A stretch of DNA of 64,000 nt, from NCBI GenBank assembly GCA_025356665.1, contig JANXRV010000019.1:62001-126000 (forward strand), in the 5' to 3' direction. Of this stretch, positions 9,173-18,502 are shown in pieces. Both the position numbers and the translations under genes were made by a program. Source of the stretch: CAITSH01 sp025356665. Its GTDB lineage: Bacteria; Pseudomonadota; Gammaproteobacteria; Burkholderiales; SG8-39. Within the stretch, counting starts at the first letter, position 1, and every line of letters starts with the position of its first letter. The notes under the pieces were generated by a model. It saw only the letters and a list, made by a program, of their open reading frames with translations, was not told the DNA's origin and made no database searches.

Positions 9173-9922
9173 TCAACGCGCCTGTTCTTCACCTTCAACT
9201 TCGACAAATTCGTCGGCCTGCCCACCAATTATTTCCTGCACTACTTGGCTGCGTCCCTCCAGGACTGCATCCGCTACCCCACGGGCATAAAGGCGAATAG
9301 CCCTGCTCGAGTCGTCATTCCCGGGAATTACGTGGGTGATTCCTTCAGGTGAATGATTTGTATCGACCACGCCGATTACCGGAATACCGAGCTTGCGCGC
9401 CTCGGTAATGGCGCCTTTTTGGTAGCCCACGTCAATAACGAACAAAGCATCGGGAAGTCCGTTCAAATCCTTAATCCCACCCAAGCTGCGCTGCAATTTC
9501 AGGATTTCACGCTGATAGCCGAGCGCTTCTTTTTTAGACATCTTCTCTAGACTGCCATCCTCGGCCATCGCTTCGAGTTCTCTTAGGCGCTTGATCGATA
9601 CCTTTACCGTTTTGAAATTGGTAAGCATGCCCCCAAGCCACCTGTAATCGACATAGGGAGAACCACAGCGCTGCGCCTCTTCCTGCACTATTTCGCGAGC
9701 CTGTCTTTTGGTCCCTACAAAAAGAATTGTGCCCTTGTTGGAAGCCAACTGACGCACATGCTTCATGGCCACCTGATAGAGGACCATTGTTTTTTCAAGA
9801 TTGATGATGTGGATTTTGTTACGGTGCCCGAAAATGTATTGCGCCATTTTGGGATTCCAGAACCGGGTCTGATGGCCAAAGTGCACCCCCGCCTCAAGCA
9901 TTTCACGCATTGTTGTAGACAC
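9173..9922 (-). CDS. rpsB: 30S ribosomal protein S2
   Basis: S2 is a late-binding small-subunit protein that recruits S1. The product opens with the canonical TMREMLEAGVHFGHQTRFW. I use the GTG at 9922 (249 residues) because AGAGGA lies just upstream and known S2 proteins begin a few residues before that motif. The in-frame extension to 9994 looks like untranslated leader. The C-terminus has a short acidic tail (QADEFVEVEGEEQAR). A promoter is predicted about 160 bases upstream, leaving a leader long enough for autoregulation. Confidence 0.96.
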   Translation of the reverse strand: MSTTMREMLEAGVHFGHQTRFWNPKMAQYIFGHRNKIHIINLEKTMVLYQVAMKHVRQLASNKGTILFVGTKRQAREIVQEEAQRCGSPYVDYRWLGGMLTNFKTVKVSIKRLRELEAMAEDGSLEKMSKKEALGYQREILKLQRSLGGIKDLNGLPDALFVIDVGYQKGAITEARKLGIPVIGVVDTNHSPEGITHVIPGNDDSSRAIRLYARGVADAVLEGRSQVVQEIIGGQADEFVEVEGEEQAR

Positions 9923-10079
9923 GTTAAGATTCCTCTTAGGGTTAATATTTTCCACCTCGTCCCACGAACCTTCTGAAGCCTCGATACGGCTCAAAAAGCA
10001 CCCTAAGGGGGAGATGGAGAAAAATATGTTTCAGAAGTGCAACAGGCACGACTTAACATTAAAATCTAGCTAACCTGTA

Positions 10080-10109
10080 ATTGTACCCGCAAAGTGGTTT
10101 CTTTAGCAA
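10080..10109 (-). promoter_or_regulatory. Predicted sigma-70 promoter of rpsB-tsf
   Basis: On the minus strand, TTGCTA (10104-10109) and TACAAT (10080-10085) are 18 bases apart; TACAAT matches the -10 consensus at five of six positions. Transcription would start near 10073 and give an untranslated leader of about 150 bases before the rpsB GTG. Inferred from sequence only. Confidence 0.5.
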
Positions 10110-10167
10110 CGCGGAGGGGACAAATCTCCAACTGCCGCAAGCTACATCATTCTCGCCTGCCGTAAAA

Positions 10168-10196
10168 TTGCACTACCCTGCCCCATACCGTATTCT
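10168..10196 (+). promoter_or_regulatory. Possible promoter of map-glnD
   Basis: TTGCAC (10168-10173) and TATTCT (10191-10196) are 17 bases apart on the plus strand, placing a start near 10203, about 20 bases before the map ATG. Both boxes are only moderate matches. The position between divergent rpsB and map is the main support. Confidence 0.35.
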
Positions 10197-10222
10197 TCGC
10201 GCTTTTTGCAAACGAAAGACCA

Positions 10223-11017
10223 ATGTCAACCTCTCCGAAAACTGCGGAAGAAATAGAAAAAATGCGCGTCGCTGGACGCCTCGCCTCAGAAGTGCTTGAT
10301 TTCATTGGGCCGTATATCAAGTCCGGAATCACAACCGGCGCTCTTGATAGCCTCTGCCATGATTACATGGTCAATGTGCAAAATACCATCCCTGCTCCGC
10401 TAAACTACGCACCGGCTGGATATAAGCCATATCCAAAATCAATTTGCACTTCTGTAAATCATCAGGTCTGCCACGGAGTCCCCGGCGATAAAGTGCTCAA
10501 ACATGGGGATGTGGTTAATCTTGACATCACGGTTATCAAGGATGGTTTTCATGGAGATACCAGCCGTATGTTTTGTGTCGGAGAACCTAGTATCCAAGCG
10601 AAGCGCCTCTGTGACATCACCTATGAGTGCATGTGGCTGGGAATCAGGGAGGTAAGGCCCGGAGCACAGCTTGGCGATATCGGTTTTGTCATACAACAAC
10701 ATGCCGAGGCTTCGGGTTATAGCGTTGTTCGTGAGTTTTGTGGACACGGAATCGGGCGAAAATTTCACGAAGATCCTCAAATCTTGCACTATGGCCGGCC
10801 CGGAACCGGCATGCTCCTAAAAGCGGGGATGACTTTTACCATCGAACCAATGATTAACGCCGGTAAGCCGGCGATCCGAGAATTGGCTGACGGCTGGACC
10901 ATCGTAACCAAAGATCACAGCCTTTCAGCTCAATGGGAGCACACTGTTTTGGTGACAGACTCCGGCTTTGAGGTATTAACAGTATCGAAGGGCGCGCCCC
11001 CGGCGCCAGCGACCTAG
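10223..11017 (+). CDS. map: Methionine aminopeptidase, type I
   Basis: Map removes the initiator methionine from nascent proteins after deformylation. The 264-residue product has the pita-bread fold motifs: SICTSVNHQVCHGVPGD, the metal ligands in NLDITVIKDGFHGDTS, GHGIGRKFHEDP, and the late Glu in FTIEPMIN. There is no N-terminal zinc-finger extension, so it is type Ia. The ATG at 10223 is preceded only by a weak GAAAG. It is divergent from rpsB, as in many proteobacteria, and glnD follows after 9 bases, so map and glnD are probably one transcript. Confidence 0.97.
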   Translation: MSTSPKTAEEIEKMRVAGRLASEVLDFIGPYIKSGITTGALDSLCHDYMVNVQNTIPAPLNYAPAGYKPYPKSICTSVNHQVCHGVPGDKVLKHGDVVNLDITVIKDGFHGDTSRMFCVGEPSIQAKRLCDITYECMWLGIREVRPGAQLGDIGFVIQQHAEASGYSVVREFCGHGIGRKFHEDPQILHYGRPGTGMLLKAGMTFTIEPMINAGKPAIRELADGWTIVTKDHSLSAQWEHTVLVTDSGFEVLTVSKGAPPAPAT

Positions 11018-11026
11018 GACAGCAGA

Positions 11027-13627
11027 GTGGCGCACAGCCCGAGAACTGAAGGTCTGGCGACGTCACCCGCCTTTGGACGCACGACAGCAGCTTTGCGTCA
11101 GCAATTGCAGACTGATCGCACATTGCTTAGACAAGGGTTTTTTGCAAAACCCGATACCGCACTTTTATTGCGCCAGTCGCGAAAACTGGTGGATCGCACG
11201 CTGCGTGATGTTTGGCGGCGCCATCATATGCCAAAGTCACTCGTCCTCGCCGCAGTTGGCGGCTACGGGCGGGGTGAACTGTTTCCGCATTCGGACGTCG
11301 ATATCTTGGTGCTCTTACCGTTGCCACCTGACAACGCATTGCGAGCCAAGCTTGAGGCGCTGATCGGAAATTTATGGGATATTGGTATTGAGGCTGCCCA
11401 TAGCGTGCGAACCATCGAAGAATGTCGCGCCGAGTCGGTAAAAGATGTGACTGTACAGACCAGCATGCTCGAATCTCGGCTTGTTGTCGGAAGTCGAAAA
11501 CTGTTCAAGTTGTTCTACGACTCAACCCTCGCCTCGTTTGACGCCGTGGCTTTTTTCAAAGCAAAGCGACTGGAGCAGGATCAGCGTCATGCTAAATATC
11601 AGGACACTGCATACAGCCTAGAACCAAATTTTAAGGAAGCCCCGGGCGGTTTGCGCGATCTGCAAATTATCCTTTGGATTGCACGGGCCGGCGGTTTTGG
11701 AAACAGCTGGAGAGAATTGGCCGTTCGCGGCCTCATCACCCATGTGGAAGCTCGACAGCTAAAACGGCATCAGTCCTTGCTCGAGGAGATTCGCGCACGT
11801 TTGCACTTCATCGCGGGACGACGAGAGGATCGTCTTTTGTTCGACTATCAGGATGCGCTGGCGCGGCAATTCGGATATGCCCCCACTACCGCAAAGCGGG
11901 CAAGTGAACAATTCATGCAGCGTTACTATCGAACCGCGAAAGCGATCACCCAGCTTAATACTATTCTTCTGCAAAATCTCGGCGTAGCCCTTTCGCCGGC
12001 CGCAGACAGCCCTCCGATTCTAATAAATGAAAGATTTCAAGCAACACTGGAACTCCTCGAAGCGCGTGACCCAGCGCTATTTGAGCGCGATCCGGGAGCG
12101 ATCCTGGAAAGTTTTCTTCTTTTGCAGAAGCATCCTGAATTGAAGGGAATGACGGCTGGCACGCTCAGGGCACTCTGGCGTGGGCGCTCAAAGATTGACG
12201 CAAAATTTCGTCGAAATGCTAAAAACCGAGCCCGATTCATTGAGTTCTTCCAACAGCCTCGCGGAATTGTCCATGGGTTGCGTCGGATGAACCAATACTC
12301 CATCCTCGGTGCCTATTTGCCGACTTTTGGAAAAATTGTCGGTCAAATGCAACATGACTTGTTTCACGTTTACACGGTGGATCAACACATTCTCACCGTC
12401 GTCCGGAACATGCGGCGCTTTACGATGCTTGAGTTTGCACACGAATACCCGCTGTGCAGCAGACTAATCGCTGGATTCGAGCGCCACTGGGTGCTGTATA
12501 TCGCCGCACTGTTCCACGATATTGCCAAAGGCCGCGGAGGTGATCACTCAAAGCTAGGTAAAGCCGATGCGCGGCTTTTTTGCCGCCAGCACGGACTGAG
12601 CCAAGATGACACTTCGTTAGTTGAATTTCTCGTGGAATGTCACCTGACCATGTCCGCAGTCGCGCAAAAGCAAGATTTATCCGATCCAGAAACGGTCGAA
12701 AAATTTGTTCGTATGGTTAAAACAGAACGCCGGCTGATTGCGCTTTATCTTCTGACTGTCGCCGATGTGCGAGGCACAAGCCCCAAGGTGTGGAACGCAT
12801 GGAAAGGCAAGCTACTGGAGGATTTATTCAAGGCCACGCTTCGCAGCCTGCAAGGTGGGAAGATGCGCAATGATCAGGGTATGCAGGAACGACAGGAAGA
12901 CGCCCTGCGTCTGCTTCGCCTTTACGCGCTTTCGGACACGGTCAAGGACGTACTCTGGCGCCAGCTTGACGTAGCATACTTTTTGCGCCATGACGCTCAG
13001 GACATAGCATGGCAGACGCGCACACTTCACTACCGTGTGGATTCCGAGAAACCTGTCGTCAAGGCGCGGCTTTCCCCCATAGGCGAAGGCCTTCAGGTCA
13101 TGGTTTATGTCAAGGATCAGAAAGATCTTTTCGCGAGGATTTGTGGTTATTTTGGCGAGATAAACTTCAACATCGCTGATGCGAAGGTTCACACTACACG
13201 TCACGGATATGCGCTCGACACATTTCTCGTATTGGGCCCGGGGAAATCCCCGCATTATCGCGACATGATCAATTTTATCGAAACCGAGTTATATCAACGC
13301 ATCGACGGACAAGCGGCACTCCCCCTGCCGGGGAAGGCGCGGCTATCCCGGCAATTGAAGCATTTTCCGATTACGCCCGAAGTGCATATTCGTCCTGATG
13401 AGAAAGGGCAGTATCACCTTCTTTCCATCACAGCGGGAGATCAGCCTGGGTTGCTTTATGGGGTTGCGCGGATTTTGAGCCGATACGAAATCAGCTTGCG
13501 CACCGCCCGCATTAACACCCTTGGAGAGCGTGCGGAGGATGTCTTTGTGGTCAGCGGTGATTCCCTCCAAAATCCTCGTGCCGTGCTACTGCTTGAGCAG
13601 GACCTGCTTGAACAACTCCAGGCCTGA
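11027..13627 (+). CDS. glnD: Bifunctional uridylyltransferase/uridylyl-removing enzyme GlnD
   Basis: GlnD senses glutamine and adds or removes UMP on PII proteins, setting nitrogen assimilation. In order: nucleotidyltransferase domain with GGYGRGE (78-84) and SDVD (89-92), the GlnD helical linker with EAPGGLRDLQ, an HD hydrolase domain (LFHDIAKGRGGDHS), and two C-terminal ACT domains (starting near VMVYVKDQKDLFARI and HLLSITAGDQPGLLY). At 866 residues it is full length. The start is a GTG with AGGA eight bases upstream. No clear terminator is visible in the 86 bases before the convergent def gene. Confidence 0.97.
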   Translation: MAHSPRTEGLATSPAFGRTTAALRQQLQTDRTLLRQGFFAKPDTALLLRQSRKLVDRTLRDVWRRHHMPKSLVLAAVGGYGRGELFPHSDVDILVLLPLPPDNALRAKLEALIGNLWDIGIEAAHSVRTIEECRAESVKDVTVQTSMLESRLVVGSRKLFKLFYDSTLASFDAVAFFKAKRLEQDQRHAKYQDTAYSLEPNFKEAPGGLRDLQIILWIARAGGFGNSWRELAVRGLITHVEARQLKRHQSLLEEIRARLHFIAGRREDRLLFDYQDALARQFGYAPTTAKRASEQFMQRYYRTAKAITQLNTILLQNLGVALSPAADSPPILINERFQATLELLEARDPALFERDPGAILESFLLLQKHPELKGMTAGTLRALWRGRSKIDAKFRRNAKNRARFIEFFQQPRGIVHGLRRMNQYSILGAYLPTFGKIVGQMQHDLFHVYTVDQHILTVVRNMRRFTMLEFAHEYPLCSRLIAGFERHWVLYIAALFHDIAKGRGGDHSKLGKADARLFCRQHGLSQDDTSLVEFLVECHLTMSAVAQKQDLSDPETVEKFVRMVKTERRLIALYLLTVADVRGTSPKVWNAWKGKLLEDLFKATLRSLQGGKMRNDQGMQERQEDALRLLRLYALSDTVKDVLWRQLDVAYFLRHDAQDIAWQTRTLHYRVDSEKPVVKARLSPIGEGLQVMVYVKDQKDLFARICGYFGEINFNIADAKVHTTRHGYALDTFLVLGPGKSPHYRDMINFIETELYQRIDGQAALPLPGKARLSRQLKHFPITPEVHIRPDEKGQYHLLSITAGDQPGLLYGVARILSRYEISLRTARINTLGERAEDVFVVSGDSLQNPRAVLLLEQDLLEQLQA

Positions 13628-13713
13628 GCGACTCTGCGAGGCGTTTCCAAAATGCGTTGATACCTGATCAAGAAATACTAACCGGCTTATCAGTCCCATT
13701 TCGAAAAAATCAT

Positions 13714-14244
13714 TCAATCATCGGTTATTTCTTCGCCTGGGAACAGTTCGTCCACGAACCCAAAGGAGGTGAAATCACGGATTCGCATCGGATAAAGAAT
13801 TCCCAGAAGATGATCCGTCTCATGCTGCACAACACGAGCATGAAAACCACTTACCGTCTTATCGATCGGAAGCCCCTGTTCATCGAAACCGGTATAGCGA
13901 ATGATTCGATTGCGGGGAACAACACCGCGCAAACCGGGCACTGACAAGCACCCCTCCCATCCCTCCTCCATTTCTGGGCCGACTGGAGTAAGAACCGGGT
14001 TGATCAGGACGGTGCGTGGAACCGCCTCCGCATCGGGGTATCGCGGATTCGCAGTAACACCAAAGATGACAAGCTGGAGTCCGACGCCAATCTGAGGTGC
14101 CGCCAACCCTGCGCCATTGAGGTGCGCCATGGTGTCTTCCATATCTTGGATTAGCGCATGCAACTCAGGTGTGTTGAAAGCTGCCACTGGTCGCGATGGT
14201 TCCAACAGGCGGCGGTCTCCCATGCGTAAGACGCTTCGAATCAT
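13714..14244 (-). CDS. def: Peptide deformylase
   Basis: This metallopeptidase removes the formyl group from N-terminal formyl-methionine. All three motifs are present: GAGLAAPQ (44-51), EGCLS with the metal Cys (97-101) and HETDH with both metal His residues (141-145). I start at the ATG at 14244, which overlaps the mtnP stop as ATGA; a TTG two codons earlier is the alternative. The 176 residues are typical. It ends the smc-zipA-ligA-galU-hpt-mtnP-def run and is the functional partner of map, 3 kb away on the other strand. It is not the usual def-fmt pair, so a second deformylase may exist elsewhere. Confidence 0.95.
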   Translation of the reverse strand: MIRSVLRMGDRRLLEPSRPVAAFNTPELHALIQDMEDTMAHLNGAGLAAPQIGVGLQLVIFGVTANPRYPDAEAVPRTVLINPVLTPVGPEMEEGWEGCLSVPGLRGVVPRNRIIRYTGFDEQGLPIDKTVSGFHARVVQHETDHLLGILYPMRIRDFTSFGFVDELFPGEEITDD

Positions 14245-14975
14245 GCACAAATCCTTTCAATCACGCGCCTTACTCGCGACATTGTCTCCTGCAATACAGC
14301 GTCAATACGTTCAAATTCAATAGTGTTTTTGCTGTCCCCGCGGCCTGCAGCATGGTTTACAACGACGGCAAGGGCTGCATACTTTAAGTCCAATTCGCGT
14401 GCAAGAACGGCCTCGGGCATGCCGGTCATACCTATCATATCGGCACCATCACGCTCCAGTCGGTTCACTTCGGCCACAGTCTCAAGCCTCGGACCCTGGG
14501 TCGATGCGTAAACGGCGCCATCAACCAGCGGCTCTCCGCAGACTGCTGCCGCGGATATGAGAAGTTGCCTTGTGCCAGAGGTATAGGGATGTGTGAAATC
14601 CACATGCGTTACAGGATTGTCACCACCTTCAAAAAAAGTCTGCCGCCTTCCCCAGGTGTAGTCGATCAATTGATCTGGAACAGCAATTACACCGGGTAGA
14701 AGGTCCTCGCGTATTCCCCCGACGGATGCCACAGAAATTATTTCCGTCACTCCCTCGGCTTTTAGGGCCCATATATTGGCGCGATAATTGACTTCATGCG
14801 GAGGGATGGTATGCCCGTACCCGTGACGCGCGAGAAACACGACTTCGCAATCACCAATCAATCCGAATGTAATCGGCCCCGACGGTTCCCCATAGGGAGT
14901 TCGCACCGCCCGGCGGTGCGTTGCACGCAGACAGGCCAGTTGAGTCAAGCCGCTACCGCCGATAATCGCGAGCAT
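14241..14975 (-). CDS. mtnP: Purine nucleoside phosphorylase family, probable S-methyl-5'-thioinosine phosphorylase
   Basis: The product belongs to the MtnP/PNP-2 family that phosphorolyses 5'-methylthio nucleosides left by polyamine synthesis. Motifs: MLAIIGGSGL at the start, ARHGYGHTIPPHEVNYRANI (phosphate and substrate loops), STQGPRLET and MTGMPEAVLAREL. The base-recognition segment reads VVNHAAG, which in this family favours 6-oxopurines (methylthioinosine) over adenine; that specificity is inference. The ATG at 14975 overlaps the hpt stop by one base and gives 244 residues. A longer frame to 15041 only duplicates hpt sequence. Adjacency to hpt suggests joint purine salvage: the released hypoxanthine would be the Hpt substrate. 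Confidence 0.85.
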   Translation of the reverse strand: MLAIIGGSGLTQLACLRATHRRAVRTPYGEPSGPITFGLIGDCEVVFLARHGYGHTIPPHEVNYRANIWALKAEGVTEIISVASVGGIREDLLPGVIAVPDQLIDYTWGRRQTFFEGGDNPVTHVDFTHPYTSGTRQLLISAAAVCGEPLVDGAVYASTQGPRLETVAEVNRLERDGADMIGMTGMPEAVLARELDLKYAALAVVVNHAAGRGDSKNTIEFERIDAVLQETMSRVRRVIERICA

Positions 14976-15526
14976 CAAGTTCCTTTCATCGCATAAATTG
15001 CAGGAAGGTTGCGCCACAAACCGTGCGCGTCCATGCCACACCCAAATACAAAGCGATCTGGTACAGCAAGGCCGACAAAGTCGGCTGTTATGGGCTTTAC
15101 CCTGCCGGTGGTCTTGTCGGTTAGCACCGCTGTGTAACAGGTTGTCGCGCCCAGCCCGAGAATACGTTCGCGAATCGCAAACAGGGTGTCTCCACCATCA
15201 AGGATGTCATCTAAAACAAGAACAATGCGACCTTTCACATTCTCGCGCGGAGCGGCCCGCCAGGCGATGGCACTACCCGCCAGCTCGTTGCCATAACGGG
15301 ATGCGTGTATAAAATCAAATTCAAGCGGAAAATGCAGTTGAGGCAGTAGGTTGCCTGCAAAATACACCGCGCCTCCCATGACCGCCAGAACTAGCGGATA
15401 ACGGTCTGCAAGTGCAGTACTTATTTCATCACTCAGCCGAGAAATCGCCGCGCTGACGTCGTTTGCGCTGCGAACAATGTCAGCGTCATTGAGCATGGCC
15501 CAAGCCTGATCAACGTTAGCTATCAA
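14975..15526 (-). CDS. hpt: Hypoxanthine-guanine phosphoribosyltransferase family protein
   Basis: The enzyme joins hypoxanthine or guanine to PRPP to give IMP or GMP. The PRPP-binding loop is VLVLDDILDGGDTL and the flexible loop begins at FDFIHASRYGNE. The C-terminal aromatic base-stacking part contains VPDRFVFGCGMD. The 183 residues fit the short proteobacterial type. It overlaps galU by 4 bases (ATGA) and mtnP by 1 base, so all three are co-translated. Together with mtnP it could recycle methylthioinosine-derived hypoxanthine. Confidence 0.92.
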   Translation of the reverse strand: MIANVDQAWAMLNDADIVRSANDVSAAISRLSDEISTALADRYPLVLAVMGGAVYFAGNLLPQLHFPLEFDFIHASRYGNELAGSAIAWRAAPRENVKGRIVLVLDDILDGGDTLFAIRERILGLGATTCYTAVLTDKTTGRVKPITADFVGLAVPDRFVFGCGMDAHGLWRNLPAIYAMKGT

Positions 15527-16392
15527 TGCTCTAAGCTACTCAGATACGCGTTGAACTCGGCCGCAACCTCGGGATGCTTGCGGGCGTAGGCAATCGTTGC
15601 CTGAAGGTAGCCCAGCTTGGAGCCGCAGTCATAGCGTATCCCCTTAAAACGATACGCTAACACCCGCTCTTCATCCAGCAGCGCCGCAATGGCGTCTGTC
15701 AACTGCAGTTCGCCACCGGCCCCCGGCTTGCCCCGTTCTAAATGATGAAAGATACGTGGAGTGAGGATATATCGCCCCACAACAGCCAGATTGGACGGTG
15801 CTTGTTCAGGCGCCGGCTTTTCCACAATACTGCTAACTTCACCCAAATCGGCACTAATAACTTTCGCCTTGACCATACCGTACTGGCGACTTTGTTCGAT
15901 TGGGATTTCCTGAACCCCCAGCAACGAACAGTGTTCCAGTTCAAAAACCTTTGCCATCTGGCTGACAATCGGCGGCTCGCCATCAATCAGATCGTCGGCA
16001 AGGATCACAGCGAACGGCTCGTCCTGGATAACTGGTTTAGCGCAAAGCACCGCATGCCCCAGCCCGAGCGCTTCAGCCTGCCTGATGTAAATACAATTGA
16101 CATGCGACGGCAAAATTCCCTGCACCAACTCGAGTAAGTCTTTCTTGCCACGAGCAGCGAGTTCCGCTTCTATCTCATAAGCTTTATCGAAATGATCCTC
16201 GATGGCACGCTTGTTACGGCCAGTAATAAAGACCATGTCTGTGATGCCGGCGGCCACGGCTTCCTCTACAGCATACTGAATCAGCGGTTTGTCGACCACA
16301 GGCATCATTTCTTTGGGGCTCGCCTTGGTCGCGGGCAGAAACCGGCTTCCCATGCCTGCGACCGGGAACACCGCTTTGGTTATTTTTTGCAC
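15523..16392 (-). CDS. galU: UTP--glucose-1-phosphate uridylyltransferase
   Basis: GalU makes UDP-glucose for LPS, capsule and osmoprotectant synthesis. The nucleotide-binding signature GMGSRFLPATKASPKEM is followed by PVVDKPLIQYAVEEA. Further along are AEALGLGHAVLCAKP and VEKPAPEQAPSN, both typical of the bacterial family. The length, 289 residues, is usual. It sits 8 bases after ligA in the smc operon; nothing in the sequence suggests its own promoter. Confidence 0.96.
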   Translation of the reverse strand: MQKITKAVFPVAGMGSRFLPATKASPKEMMPVVDKPLIQYAVEEAVAAGITDMVFITGRNKRAIEDHFDKAYEIEAELAARGKKDLLELVQGILPSHVNCIYIRQAEALGLGHAVLCAKPVIQDEPFAVILADDLIDGEPPIVSQMAKVFELEHCSLLGVQEIPIEQSRQYGMVKAKVISADLGEVSSIVEKPAPEQAPSNLAVVGRYILTPRIFHHLERGKPGAGGELQLTDAIAALLDEERVLAYRFKGIRYDCGSKLGYLQATIAYARKHPEVAAEFNAYLSSLEH

Positions 16393-16400
16393 CGATTCTC

Positions 16401-18500
16401 CTATTTTTTATCCAGCATTGAGCGCAAGCGATTTTCATCGATGACCGCCACCCCAAGTTCCTGTGCCTTTTCCAATTTGCTTCCAGCTTCACTCCCTGCC
16501 ACAACGTAATCCGTCGACTTGGAAACCGAGTTAGCCACCTTTGCACCCGCTGCTTCAATCAGTCGCTTTGCATCGTCCCTTGTCATGTTAGGCAGTGTTC
16601 CGGTCAAAACAAGGGTTTTACCTGTAAGCGCGCCTTCCCGCACCGCGAAGATGGCCGCTGTCTGCGCTTGGACCTCAACCCCTCCGGGAGCGGTGAGTTG
16701 TGCAATCACTTCCCGGTTATGCGACTCGGCAAAAAATTTCTCCAGACTATCCATTAGCTCGGGGCCGATTCCCTCGAGAATCTGCGCCAACGGTGCCTGC
16801 CCTCTACGCTTACGACCAGCATTGTCCTTTTGTATGTTCTTTTTTTGCTCGGCAATGGTCCTCCAATCCACCGCCATTAGCGCATTCAGCTCCCCGCAAT
16901 GCCGTGCCAGAATTTTTGCAACCTCTTCACCGACACCCGGAATGCCCAAAGCGAACACAAATCTGGCAAGCGGTTGCTTTTTCGACTGTGCAATGGCATT
17001 AACAAGGTTTTTAGCTGACTTTTCCCCCATTCGTTCCAATTCCGACAGGCTGTTTAATCCTAGTCGATAAAGATCTGCTGGAGTTTGTACCAGATTGCGT
17101 TCGACCAACTGGTCGATGAGTTTTCCACCAAGTCCCTCAATATCCATTGCCCTTCGGGACGCGAAATGGAGCAAAGATTGCTTGCGTTGTGCGGGGCAGA
17201 ACAATCCTCCGCTACACCTTGTTGCCGCCTCGCCTTCAAGCTTTACCACCTTGGACAGGCATGCAGGGCATGCCTTTGGCATTGCAAATCGATCGCCATC
17301 GGCCCTCGGACCAGGGTGGGAGACGCGCACGATTTCCGGGATGACATCCCCGGCACGACGAACTACCACGGTGTCGCCGCGCCAGACATCCTTCCGGCGC
17401 ACTTCATCTTCGTTGTGCAACGTGGCGTTGGTTACCGTGACTCCACCGACAAATACCGGGGCGAGGCGTGCAACCGGGGTGAGTGCGCCGGTGCGGCCAA
17501 CCTGTACCTGGATATCCAGCACCCTGGTCTCCGATTCCGCAGCTGGAAATTTGTGCGCTATTGCAAATCGCGGGGCCCGGGCGACGAAGCCCAAGCGCTG
17601 CTGTTGCGAAAGGGAATCGACTTTATAGACAACGCCGTCTATGTCGTAAGGAAGCTCAGCACGTCGTTCCCCCATTTTTTCGTAGAAGTCGATTAGCCCA
17701 TTTATGCTATCGGTAACGCAACGGTCCGCACAGACTGGGAAACCCAAATTTGCAAGCCAGTCCATTTGCGCCGAATGGGTTGCCGGCAGATCGAAATCCC
17801 GTATGTCACCCACTCCGTAGGAAAAAAATCGCAATGGCCGTCCAGCTGTAATTTGTGAATTGAGCTGACGCAAACTTCCCGCTGCAGCGTTGCGCGGGTT
17901 AACGAATTCTTTTTCGCCCCTTTGACGCTGTTTTTCATTAAGTGAAAGAAAATCTCGCTTGAAAATAAGCACCTCTCCCCTCACCTCCAGGACTGATGGT
18001 AATTTCCCGGCCCCACGCAGACGCAGGGGAATTGCGCTGATGGTGCGAAGATTAGCCGTGACATCCTCCCCTTTTTCACCATCCCCGCGTGTCGCACCTT
18101 TTATAAATCTGCCGGCCTCATAGCGAAGACTGATTGCCAACCCGTCAAATTTCGGTTCCGCTGCGTAACCGACGACATTCTCCCCAAGGCTCTCGCGCAC
18201 ACGTCGATCGAATGCCCTTATTTCATCTTCTGAAAAGGCGTTACTTAGGGATAGCATCGGAATCGAATGCAATATGCTATCGAAGTCTTTAAGCGGTGGA
18301 GCGCCTACGCGCTGCGTCGGGGACTCGGCAGTAACTAGATCAGGATGAGCCGCCTCAAGAGTCTGCAATTCACGAAAAAGCGAGTCGTATTCCACATCGC
18401 TTACGCTCGGCTCGTCGCGGACGTAATAGCGGTAGTTATGCTGTTCGAGCTCCAGGCGAAGTTTCTCTACCCGCAACCTGACTTGCTCGCTCGCCGGCAT
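16401..18500 (-). CDS. ligA: NAD-dependent DNA ligase LigA
   Basis: LigA seals nicks in replication and repair using NAD. In order: Ia NAD-binding domain (HNYRYYVRDEPSVSDVEYD), adenylation domain with KFDG (Lys117 is the adenylated residue), OB fold, a four-cysteine zinc finger starting at CPAC, helix-hairpin-helix repeats (LGIPGVGEEVAKILA) and a C-terminal BRCT domain (GKTLVLTGTLPNMTRDDAK). The 699 residues are slightly longer than average because of a basic insert (NIQKDNAGRKRRGQA) before the last HhH segment. It starts 2 bases after the zipA stop. Confidence 0.97.
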   Translation of the reverse strand: MPASEQVRLRVEKLRLELEQHNYRYYVRDEPSVSDVEYDSLFRELQTLEAAHPDLVTAESPTQRVGAPPLKDFDSILHSIPMLSLSNAFSEDEIRAFDRRVRESLGENVVGYAAEPKFDGLAISLRYEAGRFIKGATRGDGEKGEDVTANLRTISAIPLRLRGAGKLPSVLEVRGEVLIFKRDFLSLNEKQRQRGEKEFVNPRNAAAGSLRQLNSQITAGRPLRFFSYGVGDIRDFDLPATHSAQMDWLANLGFPVCADRCVTDSINGLIDFYEKMGERRAELPYDIDGVVYKVDSLSQQQRLGFVARAPRFAIAHKFPAAESETRVLDIQVQVGRTGALTPVARLAPVFVGGVTVTNATLHNEDEVRRKDVWRGDTVVVRRAGDVIPEIVRVSHPGPRADGDRFAMPKACPACLSKVVKLEGEAATRCSGGLFCPAQRKQSLLHFASRRAMDIEGLGGKLIDQLVERNLVQTPADLYRLGLNSLSELERMGEKSAKNLVNAIAQSKKQPLARFVFALGIPGVGEEVAKILARHCGELNALMAVDWRTIAEQKKNIQKDNAGRKRRGQAPLAQILEGIGPELMDSLEKFFAESHNREVIAQLTAPGGVEVQAQTAAIFAVREGALTGKTLVLTGTLPNMTRDDAKRLIEAAGAKVANSVSKSTDYVVAGSEAGSKLEKAQELGVAVIDENRLRSMLDKK

Positions 18501-18502
18501 GC

